Of a DNA stretch of 64,000 nt, positions 13,856-25,700 are shown in pieces; the stretch's first letter is position 1, and every line of letters begins with the position of its first letter. Source of the stretch: Stictocephala bisonia (lineage: Eukaryota; Arthropoda; Insecta; Hemiptera; Membracidae); NCBI GenBank assembly GCA_035578905.1, contig JAQJVL010002213.1:1-64000 (forward strand). The letters are read 5' to 3'. The notes beneath the pieces were generated by a model. It saw only the letters and a program-made list of their open reading frames with translations, did not search any database and was not told the DNA's origin. The position numbers and the translations under genes are program-made.

Positions 13856-15000
13856 TCGCAAGATGAACTTTAAAGATAGCAAGATTGAACCACAAAGAAT
13901 CGCAAGTTTAAAACTCAAAGATCGCAAAATTTAATGAAACGTCAAAGATGGCAAGACTTGAAAACTCAAAGATCGCAAGACTAAAACTCAAAGATCGTAA
14001 GATTTAAAATCAAAGATTGCAAGATTGAATCTCAACATATCGCAAGATTTAAACTCAAAGATAGCAAGATTGAAACTCAAAGATAGCAAGTTTGAAACTC
14101 AAAGATCACATGATTGAACTCAAAAAATCGCAAGATTGAAACTCAAAGATCACAAGATTGAAATTCAAAGATCACAAGATTGAAACTCAAAGATAGCAAG
14201 ATTGAACCACATAGATCGCAAGTTTAAAAACTCAAAGATCGCAAGATTCAAACTCAAAGATCGCAAGATTGAAACTCAAAGATCGCCAGAATGAATCCCA
14301 AAGATCGCAAGAATGAAACTAAAAGATCGCAAGATTGAAACTCAAAAAATGCAAGATTGAAACTCAAAGATCACAAGATTAAACCCTCAAATATCGCAGG
14401 ATTGAACTCAAAGATCGCAAGATTTGAATCTTAAAGATTGCAAGATTGAAACTCAAAGATCGCAAGATTGAAACTCAAAGATCGAACGATTGATTTCAAA
14501 GATCGCAAGATTGAAACTCAAAGATCGCAAGACTGAAACTCAAAGATCGCAAAGATTGAAAACTCAAAGATTGCAAGATTGAAACTCAAAGATCGCAAGA
14601 TTGAAACTCAAAAATGGCAAGATATGAAATCAAAGATTTTTAAGATTCAAACTCAAAGATAGCAAGATTTTAACTCAAAGATCGAAAGATTGAAACTTAA
14701 TGATCTGCAATATTGAAACTCAAAGATCGCAAGATTGACAACTCCTCAAGATCGAAATATAGAAAACTCAAAGATGGCAAGATTGAAATCGCCAGTAAGA
14801 TAGCAGGATCTTGAACTCAAAGGGAATTGCAAGATTTCAAAACCTCAAAGATAGCAAGAGTTGAATCTCAATGATGGAGCGCGGAAGAGTTTGAAACGGC
14901 GGGCTGTTTGGGTGACTATGATACGCAATGATTGAAACTGCAAAGATCGCAAAGATTGAGAAACTCAAGAGATCGGCAAGATTGAAACTCAAAGATCATA
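13856..15000 (+). repeat. 22-bp satellite array, further degraded copy of the long-unit pattern
   Basis: The order of variant monomers matches copy A starting near 2,448: GAACTT, then GAACCACAAAG, GTTTAAAACTC, GACTAAAACTC and GATCGTAAGATTTAAAATC, followed by GATCACATGATTG and AATGAATCCCAAAG. This is a third occurrence of that variant order after 2.4 kb and 9.3 kb. It is fairly clean to about 14,600. Insertions and substitutions then accumulate, and 14,870-14,930 is largely unreadable as repeat. Confidence 0.8.
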
Positions 15001-18000
15001 AGATTGTGAAGATACTCTCTAGGAATAGATCGCAAGATTGAAAGAGAGATACTTACAACGATTCGCATAGAGTTGGTAAATCGAAGATCGCAGATTGGAA
15101 AATTCTCTAATACTTAATAGCAAGTTTGGAAAAACTAATGAAGATCGCAAGATTGAGATGCTCAAAAGATCGCATGATTGCAACTCAGAAGATCGCAAGC
15201 AATTTTTAAATCCTAGACGGCAAGGGAATGAAAATTTCAAGTCGCAAGATTTGAAATCGTCAAAGAATCGCCAAGAATAAACTCAAAGTGGCAAGATTTA
15301 AAGCACAATTCGCAAGATTAAAACTACAGATGGCACGATTGAAACTCAGATAAGATTGCAAGATTGAGATAACTCAAAGAACGCAAGAATTTGTAAACTC
15401 AAGACGATGCGTCCAGATGATTGAACGCTCTCAAAGGATCGCCATGATGATTGTTGAGACTCAAAAGATCGCAAGGTTGAAACTCTCAATCTAGTAGCAG
15501 GATTGAAACTCAAAGATAGCAGAGTTTGAAAACTCAAAGAATTGCGAAGATTCAAACTCAAAGATAGCAAGCGTCGCGCGCTCTCGTGTCAAGATGGATA
15601 GTCTAGAGTTTGAAAAAGTCGCTAGAATGTTAAGTAGCATGAGCCTTGAAACTTGCATAAGATCGGCAAGTCATTTGAACTCACAATAGATTCGCAGTGT
15701 TTAAACTACTCATGAGATCGCACAGAGTTTCAAACTAAAAGATCAGACACGGATCTTCGACAGCTCAATTGATCTGCTAAAGAGATTGCATCCTCAAGAA
15801 GATCGCTAAAGAATGAAACCTTAAAATGATGCGCGAAGATATGTTGAAATTACTTAAAGAGAAATGCAAGGATTGAAACTCAAGAGTCAACGAAGATTAA
15901 CACTTTCTAAAATCTTATCGCAGTGATTGGAAACGCAAAGATCGCAAGCTTGAAATCGTAAAGATGGCAAAGATTAAAACTCCGCACGAAAGATCTCGCA
16001 GATTGAAACGTACAAAAGAATCAGAAACGAATTGTAAAGACTCATAAGATCACGCTCGAGATTGAAAACCTTCTCAACGTAATCCGCCATAGATTATAAT
16101 CTTCTAAAGGATCGCAGCGATTGAACTCCAAAGCTTGCAGACGATGTGACACTCAGAAGAAAGACGCAAAGATTGATCTCAAAGATATGCGAAGAATGTG
16201 AAAAACTCTAAAACTGGATTGCAAGACTTTTCTAAAACTACGCTCAAGTTGATTTTTCGAGAGGCGTAGTGTTATTGTTAGTGCCTCGATAAGAGTCGAA
16301 AAGAATGAAACTTAAAGAATGCAATTATGGGACAAGCTTCAAAGATCGCAAAGAATGAAACTCCTAAGATACAAGGAAAGATAGTCTACATCGCCAATGA
16401 AGTATACTGGCAAGATTTGAATAAAACATGCTGCTATAAGTCGAGAATGTAGGTTCATAAGTAGTTCTGAATAGATGTCTCAAGCTAACATCGTTAGATT
16501 GTCTGTTATATCTCAAGAGATTAGCACGCGTGTGTTTTTGTTATAGATCTGTCTTCCTATATTGTAACGCAACGTAAATGGGACTTAGAGGATTATGATA
16601 GTTCTCAAAACGATTCGCAATTGAGTTTGAGAATCCTAAAAGCATAATCTCGTCTAAGATTTGATAAAACTATAGCATATCAACGAAAGATTGTAAACCT
16701 TCTCTCATACGCAAGATCGCATATACGCCAACAGATTTCACGGAATGAATTTTCTAGGACGACTGTTCGACTTTCAGGAGATTTTTGCAACGCTTCATAG
16801 AGATTAGATGTGGCTAGTATAGATAGACTTTGACTAGACTATATTTCAGACCAGTTCGAATAGCTATCGGCAATCATGTGTATTGAAGAGATTAATCTTA
16901 TATAAGTATTCTGCTAGAGTATCAGAGTTTTGAAAAGATCTCGAAAAGATAGGTTTGTGACGCGCATGATATTGAATAGCTCGCTCAGGATTAATGGCTT
17001 ATAACTGAAAGTTATTAAGCGGTATAGATTTATACATATTAGATATTGCGCTATCTAGCTAGGTTAATCTGTAGAGATATCTCATCTGAGATTTCTCATA
17101 AAGACTCGCTCAGATGATAGGAGACTATTGGAAATATTAGAACCTCTTCAATGTGAGTGGCAGATAAATTATTTGTTGTCTAGAATACAAGTGAAGTATA
17201 GCCTCAAAGCATGTAGCTCGCTACAGAGCTTAGATCGCGTTAGAAGCATCTCAAATCATTACGGAACGTCGTAGACGTCAGTTATATTAGATAAGAGACT
17301 TCTAGAGTAGAGTGGTATACGTGGGCAAGTATTTGTGAGAAATCTCACCGATTTAGTCGAAGGTCTGGATGTAATCAGAGTGAGCGCTGTACTCATATTA
17401 CCGAACTTGACACTAGTGTATTGGATTCAAGGAGAGAGCTCGTGTCGCTGCAAGAGAACTTGAATTCGCTTAGAGCGAGTATGAGTGCATTTAATTGTGC
17501 AAATAGAGAGAGAGATGTTCCATACTAGATGTAGGATTCGTGGAACTTGTCTCAAAGCTCGTTGCTCAAGATTGAAATGACTCCAAATAGATTACGATGA
17601 AAGCCACAAGAGTCGCAAGTTTGAAACTCCAAAGATCACTCAAGGATTTTACGAACTATTAAAATATACGCGAGAAGGATTGAGAAACGCATCAAAGAAT
17701 GCAGAATTAAACTCAAAGGATCGCAAGATTGCGACACATCAACGAATCGCCTCAATGATTGAACTCAAAAATCGCAAGATTGAAACCTCAAAGATAGCTT
17801 TGCTAGTCTCGTCGGCAAATATGCATTGAACCTATCAGATAAAGATCGCAATGGGTTAGTTTGAACAAGAGAGCTTTCAACGAAGCAAACGACCTTGAAT
17901 TCTCAAACGCTCGCAATCTTGAAGAGACTCCAGCACGAGGATTGCGTCTAAGATATTATTGAGATCACAGTGGGCCAATGCATGATTCGGGCAAGATTGG

Positions 18001-18290
18001 GCTCGTCTGTGCAATTTGCCAGAGTTGTAAGCTAGCGTTGAATGATATGTGTGAGACTATGGAACAACGATTGGAAGAAATTCCAACGTCACATTAACGA
18101 GAATGACGGTGGGTGAGTTTGAAACTGTCTGCGAGGAGAATGTTGAGATGATCGCAAGATTTGAACTCAACGATCGCAAGCATGAAAACATTAAAAGTAT
18201 ACCACCATACTCTAGGAAGATTAAAATCTCACCAATAGGTAGAAGGTTGCTTACGTCTTCAAACTCAAAGATAGCACGATTGTAACATTA
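15001..18290 (+). repeat. Heavily corrupted 22-bp satellite
   Basis: Fragments of the monomer (GATTGAAACTC, AGATCGCAAG, GTTTGAAAC) remain throughout, but their spacing is irregular and non-repeat bases lie between them. Readability is lowest at about 16,400-17,550. Around 17,560-17,790 the variant order of copy A near 5,180-5,400 can again be followed (TTTGAAACTCC, GAAGGATTGAG, AATGCAGAATTAAAC, ATTGCGAC). The offset to copy A grows from about 11,410 at 13.86 kb to about 12,370 at 17.65 kb, so the interval is expanded by roughly 0.95 kb, as insertion-dominated corruption would do. The last clear satellite words end near 18,285. No gene is supported. Confidence 0.6.
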
Positions 18291-19800
18291 CTCGATAGTC
18301 CCTCAATTCCAAACTCACTCTCCAAATGACCACCCATAATGCCTCAATACCACCCATCAAATCCTGCTATCCATCCCTCACTCCTATGAAACAACCTACA
18401 CCCTCATCCCCATCCACCCTCATTCGCCCTAAATCCGCCCTCCTTCACTTCCTCAATCCCTACCCTACTCTCTCAAGTCCCCACTCCCTTAATTCATCCT
18501 AAAATCCCACCCTCCAAATCCCTAACCCACCCTCAATCTCAACCCAAACCCTCACTCTAAATCACATCCTCCTCCATACACCCCTCATCCTCAATCCCAC
18601 CCCCTCCATCTCAATCCACCCTCAACCTCTACTAACCAATCTCCACATCTTCGTTTAATACACGTTGCTAAATAATCTTTATCTCCTCACACCGGAGTAC
18701 AATCCCCTCCTCATCTAATTCACTTTTAAAAACATTCTATATTCACATATCATCCATCAATATCATCCCCCAAACCATCTCTATCTTCTATAAATCATAT
18801 ATGTTACACTACTATGTGAGCCTATATCCCTCCTATCCTCTCTTACATACATATATAAACCAGAACTCTCTATCTCAAATATCCAAAACACCACACACTA
18901 TTCGTTAACCACAGATACCACCACCCTATCTACACCCACTCAACACCCACCCTATATCTATCATCTATCATACATAGCGATCAAGACGTGTGTTTCGACT
19001 ATTTTTTTTTTATATATTTTACATTTATTAATATTAAATTACTTACATATATCTCTAAGTTAACTAAAGTGAAATTTCTTTGAATAATTCCCAATCGCAA
19101 TAACTCATCTCTAACTATAACCTGACCTATTAAATAATCTTATAAACTTTTTAGTGGATATCTTGTAATTAATTACTACCTTCATTAAGTCTATTACTAC
19201 TCTCTATATCCTCCTCAAATCCTACTTCAACCCCACCACTAAAAAAATTCAGTGTATTATTTCTACATCTAATATATCATCCCCACACATCAACTCCTCA
19301 ATGTATGAGATACCTTCCATTCATTTTTACATCCCATCAAAACTCACAACCTAGGAAAAAAACCCACCCCCCTTCTCTCCTCAATCCCCACCCCCTCACA
19401 CCACTATATATAGAACTAATCCACAAGCGACCAACAACATACACACCCCCCCCTACACTTCACCTAATCATATACAACCCCATTCTCCTCTCCACTCAAT
19501 CCCCACCCCCCTCAAATCCTCAAAACCCCCCCACCCTCACACCCTCAATCCACACCCTCACCACCAACCACCCCCCACACCACCACAAACCCCACTCACA
19601 AGCATTTACCCTATTTCACCATAACTCATATTTTCTAACTTCAAAAACATCCCACCCCCCCCTCACAATCCCCACCCCCCTCATCCCACCAACCCCCAAT
19701 ACACTACTCAAGGCCCCACCACTACCACACCATGGTGTTTTATATAGATAGATATAGATCGCGCATAAATATTAGCAAAACAACCTCACCTCTCTCACAA
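18291..19800. other. C-rich, G-poor tract of unknown nature
   Basis: Composition changes abruptly. The + strand becomes dominated by C, A and T, with G almost absent over long runs, most extremely at 18,300-18,640 and 19,340-19,740. Two AT-rich stretches interrupt it (about 18,650-18,900 and 19,000-19,280, the latter with a T-run near 19,009). There is no fixed period. A 148-codon open frame at 19,305-19,751 is low-complexity Pro/Thr/His/Leu, as expected of C-rich DNA free of TGA and TAG, and it is not called a gene. The words CCTCAATC and TCAATC recur; they resemble the reverse complement of the satellite's GATTGA. This is weak evidence that a badly read reverse-strand satellite underlies the tract. 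Confidence 0.5.
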
Positions 19801-20290
19801 CCCACTCTAACTCCCCCCCTCACTCCTAATAACACACAACTAACTCAATCTTATATTTATAGAGTGTAACACACACAATTCTATAATTTTAATTTCACTC
19901 TCTATTATTCAGCATAGATATCTATACCCCATAATATTTACTATTTATGCTTATTGTAGTTATGTTTTCGTTTATTTGTTGTTATCACTCTGAGTTAACC
20001 AGATGTCTTATATGCTACGTTTTTAGATACTGGCCACACATCACACGTTATATGTTATTATATAACTCTCCGCTCACTCATCAGCAGTCTGTTATGTGAT
20101 ATTTTTTAGAGAGTGATGTGTGTTTCTCTTTTCGTTTCTCACTGGTTCTCAAACTAAGAAGAGACTTAAAGTGTTCATCTAATATTTTTTTAAATAAGCT
20201 TTAGATTAGAGTATCTAGTTTAATTGATGGTAATCAAAAATTATTGTTTTTAAAGAGTGATACTTTAGAATATTGTCACGTGGCGTATCT

Positions 20291-20306
20291 GTGTGTGTGT
20301 GTGTGT
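20291..20306 (+). repeat. (GT)8 microsatellite
   Basis: An uninterrupted alternating GT run of 16 bases. It is one of two dinucleotide runs in the non-satellite interval, and such runs are absent from the satellite itself. Confidence 0.85.
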
Positions 20307-20366
20307 CTCGTACTCTTTCTTCTAATATTTCATTCGTACTCTTATTTGTGTGTGATTCTCATTTGT

Positions 20367-20391
20367 TGTGTGTGTGTGTGTGTGTGTGTGT
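20367..20391 (+). repeat. (TG)12 microsatellite
   Basis: An uninterrupted alternating TG run of about 25 bases, roughly 60 bp after the first GT run. The sequence between them is also GT-rich (TTTGTGTGTGATTC). Confidence 0.85.
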
Positions 20392-22130
20392 TAGCCCCTA
20401 CATGAGAATAATAATCGACTGCTTCTGAGATTTATAACTCCATAAAAGTTCAAGAACTCTGACCATACATAAACTCCATATGTAACTGTATATAACTACT
20501 CATCAGGAGAAAAGTATCGCAGCAGTGAATAGTCAATAAATTCACACACTAGCCACCCCGACACTGTTCATCGCGTCGCATCGACGTATCAGTGATAGTA
20601 CGCTCGCGCAGACGATCGCGCGCCACCTATTTTAATAGCATGATCATTTCTGTGCCTCCAGTGCCCCCAGCTCAGCCCCCCCCCTGACTGTGCTTTGCAC
20701 CACCCTTGACGCTTATGATGCTGCTCTACTGCACGCGTGTACGATGCGACCCGCAGCTCCGTGCAGATGCAGTTATCTCGTGCACAGAGTCCAGGTGTCT
20801 TATTATGAGCACATCTTGTTGGAGACGACTCGCGTACTCTGGTAACATGTCAACCGAGCTTCACCGATTCTGTATGCGCCTCGAGCGAGGTCGTACCCCA
20901 GCTCCCACCTTAGATCTTCTAAAGTAAGCTCAGTGATGTATGATTGTTACGTGTGAGAGCTGTGCGATCTAGACCTCGCCCATCTCCGTATTCTTTATCG
21001 AGTGTCTGCTATACTAGAGTCGTACCAGGTTCTCGCTTGCACTCACAGAGTACTTGATCACGTTCTAGTCGCATAATACTGCGTCCTGAGAGTGTGTAGT
21101 GAGCGAGCGCGTAGTGATGATCCATCACCAATATTTATTACAGTGCAAGATGTGATATGTGAATGACTCAATGAGTTTCGCCATCTCATTAAGAGAAAGA
21201 ATGTGTGATGCCTCACTGATATCACTTTCATCGCTATGATCAGAGTCAGTACGAATTTGAATCTATCACACTCAGTAAGAGTGCGTTCGCTACATCTCGT
21301 AACGCTCAGATGTAACGCTAGTGACTACCAGATGATGGTTACACTTCAGAAGAGCATGTGTGTTGATTTCTAATTGACACTAGAGTGTGTTTCTGTGAAT
21401 TTGTGTGAAATGGGGATCGTGAAAGAATCTAGAAGAGAGAATAGTTTCACAGTGCATAGCTGCTATTGGTGTATGTACCGCAAAGCCCCCGGGGCCCTGT
21501 GTCTGTTTGATATTTCTGCCCTCTCAATACCTCATGATCGCTGCTGCTGAGAGAACAGAATTAGCACTCCTCTCTCTGGATTGTCTCTCGTCTCTGCGAG
21601 TGTAGAGATAGAGAGAGATATTTCACCTAAGAGAGGAATAGGCATGATGCAGCGACTGATCGGTGATCGTGAGTGCCTCAGCTCCGTGAGACGCACGCAC
21701 CAGACCTGACTCACGCCACTGCTCAGTAGTCCGCAAGAGAACGCCAGAATGAGAGAGAGGTCCGGAAAGTAGTGGGCGAGAGCTAGACTAGAAATGTGTC
21801 TGAGATAGCTCTCTCTGCATCTTGCTCTCTCCTTATGTACATCTCTCTTCAGAAAGGTGTGATGCACGAGAAAAGAGATCAGTGTTCCCCCTCAAAGCTA
21901 CTCTTCATCCAGATGTTTGCACCGCGTAGATGCCCTTGTCGCCTCCTACCCAGACACCTCTCACATATACTCACTGCAATCGCACGCACATCCGATATTC
22001 CCTCCAGATAAACAAGCCAGTATTGAGCCCCCACGCAGCCCCATACCCACGCCTCGCCGCGACACTCCCAACCACTCCGCACTCCCACCACCCCCCACAC
22101 TAGCTTCCTTTACATCCCCTACACCAATCA

Positions 22131-22760
22131 TCCGCAAGATGAAAACTCAAAGACTCGCAAGATTGAAACTTAGTGATTTGCAAGAATTGAACTCAAAGAT
22201 CGGCAAACATTGAAACTCAAAGATCGCAAGATTTGAAACTCAAAGATCGCAAGATTGAAACCACAAAGATCGCAAGTTTTTAAAACTCAAAGATCGCAAA
22301 ATTGAAAACTCAAAGATGGCAAGAGTGATACTCAAAGATCGCAAGACTGAAACTCAAAGATCGCAAGATTTAAAATCAAGATTGCAAGATGAGAACTCAA
22401 AGATCGCAAGATTTAAAACTCAAAGATAGCAAGATTGAGACTCAAAGATAGCAAGTTTGAAACTCAAAGATCGTATGATTAAAACTCAAAATCGCAAGAT
22501 GAAACTCAAAGATCACAAGATTGAAATTCAAAGATCGCAAGATTGAAACTCAAAGATCGAACGATTGCAACTCAAAATATCGCAAGATTGAAACTACAAA
22601 GATCGCAAGATTGAAACTCAATAATCGCAAAATTGATACTCAAAGATCGCAAGATTGAAACTCAAAAATGGCAAGATTGAAACTCAAAGATTGCAAGATT
22701 CAAACTCAAAGATTACAAGATTGAATCTTAAAGATAGCAAGTAACTAATCGAAAAACTAA
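22131..22760 (+). repeat. 22-bp satellite, error-rich resumption of the array
   Basis: The satellite restarts within a few bases near 22,131. Its variant order copies 24,715-25,345: ACCACAAAG at 22,261 and 24,845, then GATGGCAAGA-TGATACTC, GACTGAAACTC, GATCGTATGATTAAAACTC and CGCAAAATTGATACTC. The offset is about 2,584 bp. Relative to that clean copy it carries extra bases (GTTTTTAAAACTC for GTTTAAAACTC, ATTGAAAACTC for ATTGAAACTC) and losses (GATGAGAAC). By about 22,760 it is clean. Confidence 0.85.
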
Positions 22761-25700
22761 AAGATCGCAAGATTGAAACTCAAAGATCGCAAGATTGAAA
22801 CTCAAAGATCGCAAGATTGAAACTCAAAGATCACAAGATTGAAACTCAAAGATCGCAAGATTGAAACTCAAAGATAGCAAGATTGAAACTCAAAAATAGC
22901 AAGTTTGAAACTCAAAGATTGCAAGATTCAAACTCAAAGATAGCAAGATTGAATCTCAAAGATAGCAAGTTTGAAACTAATAGAACGCAAGATTGAAACT
23001 CAAAGATAGCAAGATTGAACCACAAAGATCGCAAGTTTAAAACTCAAAGATCGCAAGATTCAAACTCAAAGATCGCAAGATTGAAACTCAAAGATCGCAA
23101 GAATGAATCCCAAAGATCGCAAGAATGAAACTAAAAGATCGCAAGATTGAAACTCAAAGAATGCAAGATTGAAACTCAAAGATCACAAGATAAAACCTCA
23201 AATATCGCAGGATTGAACTCAAAGATCGCAAGATTGAATCTTAAAGATTGCAAGATTGAAACTCAAAGATCGAACGATCAAAACTCAAAGATCGCAAGAT
23301 TGAAACTCAAAGTTCTCAAGATTAAATCTCAAAGATCGCAAGATTGAAACTCAAAGATTGCAAGATTGAAACTCAAAGATCGCAAGATTGAAACTCAAAA
23401 ATGGCAAGATTGAAACTCAAAGATTGCAAGATTCAAACTCAAAGATAGCAAGATTTTAACTCAAAGATCGAAAGATTGAAACTTAAAGAATGCAATATTG
23501 AAACTCAAAGATCGCAAGATTGAAACTCAAAGATCAAAAGATAGAAACTCAAAGATGGCAAGATTGAAACTCAAAGATAGCAAGATTGAAACTCAAAGAT
23601 TGCAAGATTCAAACTCAAAGATAGCAAGATTTAATCTCAAAGATAGCAAGTTTGAAACTAATAGAACGCAAGATTGAAACTTAAAGATCGCAAGATTGAA
23701 ACTCAAAGATCGCAAGATTGAAACTCAAAGATCACAAGATTGAAAACTCAAAGATCGCAAGATTGAAACTCAAAGATCGCAAGATTGAAACTCGAAGATC
23801 GCAAGATTGAAATTCAAAGATAGCAAGTTTGAACTAAAAGATCGCAAGATTGAAACTCAAAGATCGCATAATTGAAACTCAAAGATCGCAAGATTTAAAC
23901 TCATAGATGGCAAGATTGAAATTCAAAGATCGCAAGATTGAAACTCAAAGATCGCAAAAATAAAACTCAAAGATGGCAAGATTTAAACTCAATTCGCAAG
24001 ATTAAAACTCAAAGATGGCAAGATTAAAACTCAAAGATAGCAAGTTTGAAACTCAAAGATCGCATGATTGAAACTCAAAAATCGCAAGATTGAAACTCAA
24101 AGATCACAAGATTGAAATTCAAAGATCGCAAGATTGAAACTCAAAGATCAAACGATTGAAGCTCAAAGATCGCAAGTTTGAAACTCAAAGATCACAAGAT
24201 TGAAACTTAAAGATCGAAGGACTGAAACTCAAAGAATGCAGAATTGAAACTCAAAGATCGCAAGATTGAGACTCAAAGATCGCATGATTGAAACTCAAAA
24301 ATCGCAAGATTGAAACTCAAAGATCACAAGATTGAAATTCAAAGATCGCAAGATTGAAACTCAAAGATCAAACGATTGAATCTCAAAGATCGCAAGATTG
24401 AAACTCAAAGATCGCAAGATTGAAACTCAAAGATCGCAAGATTGAAACTCAAAGATCGCAAGATTGAAACTCAAAGATCGCAAGATTTTAACTAAAAAAT
24501 AGCAAGATTGAAACTCAAAGATCTCAAGATTGAAACTAAAAGATCGCCAAGATTGAAAATCAAAGAACGCAAGAATGAGACCTAAAGATCGCAAGATTAA
24601 AATTCAAAGATCGAAGGATTGAAACTCAAAGAATGCAGGATTGAAAACTCAAGATCGCAAGATTTGAAACTCAAAGATCGCAAGATTGAAACCATAAGAT
24701 CACAAGATTAAAACTCAAATATCGCAAGATTAAAACTCAAAGATCGCAAGATTGAAACTTAGAGATTGCAAGATTGAAACTCAAAGATCGCAAAATTGAA
24801 ACTCAAAGATCGCAAGATTGAAACTCAAAGATAGCAAGATTGAACCACAAAGATCGCAAGTTTAAAACTCAAAGATCGCAAAATTGAAACTCAAAGATGG
24901 CAAGATTGATACTCAAAGATCGCAAGACTGAAACTCAAAGATCGCAAGATTTAAAATCAAAGATTGCAAGATTGAAACTCAAAGATCGCAAGATTTAAAC
25001 TCAAAGATAGCAAGATTGAGCCTCAAAGATAGCAAGTTTGAAACTCAAAGATCGTATGATTAAAACTCAAAAATCGCAAGATTGAAACTCAAAGATCACA
25101 AGATTGAAATTCAAAGATCGCAAGATTGAAACTCAAAGATCGAACGATTGAAACTCAAAGATCGCAAGATTGAAACTCAAAGATCGCAAGATTGAAACTC
25201 AATGATCGCAAAATTGATACTCAAAGATCGCAAGATTGAAACTCAAAAATGGCAAGATTGAAACTCAAAGATTGCAAGATTCAAACTCAAAGATAGCAAG
25301 ATTGAATCTTAAAGATAGCAAGTTTGAAACTAAAAGATCGCAAGATTGAAACTCAAAGATCGCAAGATTGAAACTCAAAGATCGCAAGATTGAAACTCAA
25401 AGATCACAAGATTGAAACTCAAAGATCGCAAGATTGAAACTCAAAGATCGCAAGATTGAAACACGAAGATCGCAAGATTGAAATTAAAAGATAGCAAGTT
25501 TGAAACTAAAAGATCGCAAGATTGAAACTCAAAAATCGCATGATTGAAACTCAAAGATCGCAAGATTTAAACTCATAGATGGCAAGATTGAAATTCAAAG
25601 ATCGCAAGATTGAAACTCAAAGATCGCAAGAATAAAACTCAAAGATGGCAAGATTGAAACTCAATTCGCAAGATTAAAACTCAAAGATGGCAAGATTGAA

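Larger units (their letters stand above)
19801..22130. other. Non-satellite sequence with no recognisable gene
   Basis: This is the only long stretch with no visible 22-bp periodicity. From 19,801 to about 20,500 it is AT-rich with two TG runs. From about 20,520 to 22,130 it is of mixed composition, with many CTCT, GAGAGA and GTGTG words. Open frames of about 60-111 codons (for example 20,706-20,927 on +, 21,532-21,867 on - and 21,917-22,213 on +) overlap one another on both strands and show no family motif. The last one reads straight into satellite at its end. I see no transposon termini, polyA tail, tRNA-like fold or target-site duplication. It could be unique DNA interrupting the array or unreliable sequence. 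Confidence 0.5.

Noticed and set aside
19305..19751. 148-codon Pro/Thr/His-rich + frame
   Set aside because: Long open frames are expected in DNA nearly free of G because TAG and TGA cannot occur. The composition simply mirrors the C-rich DNA and there is no conserved pattern.
18291..19800. Telomeric or subtelomeric repeats (CCCTAA-like words in the C-rich tract)
   Set aside because: Words such as CCCTAA and CCCTCA occur, but with no regular 6- or 7-bp period and no uninterrupted run.
20291..20391. Regulatory Z-DNA element at the TG runs
   Set aside because: Alternating TG can adopt Z-DNA, but there is no gene or promoter nearby and the local sequence is not trustworthy. Recorded only as microsatellites.
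18291..22130. Transposable element inserted in the satellite
   Set aside because: No terminal repeats, target-site duplication, polyA tail, or reverse transcriptase or transposase motif could be found in either strand.
20706..22213. Short frames on both strands in the non-satellite interval
   Set aside because: They overlap each other in opposite directions, are 60-111 codons, have no recognisable domain, and one runs into satellite. The underlying sequence is of doubtful quality.
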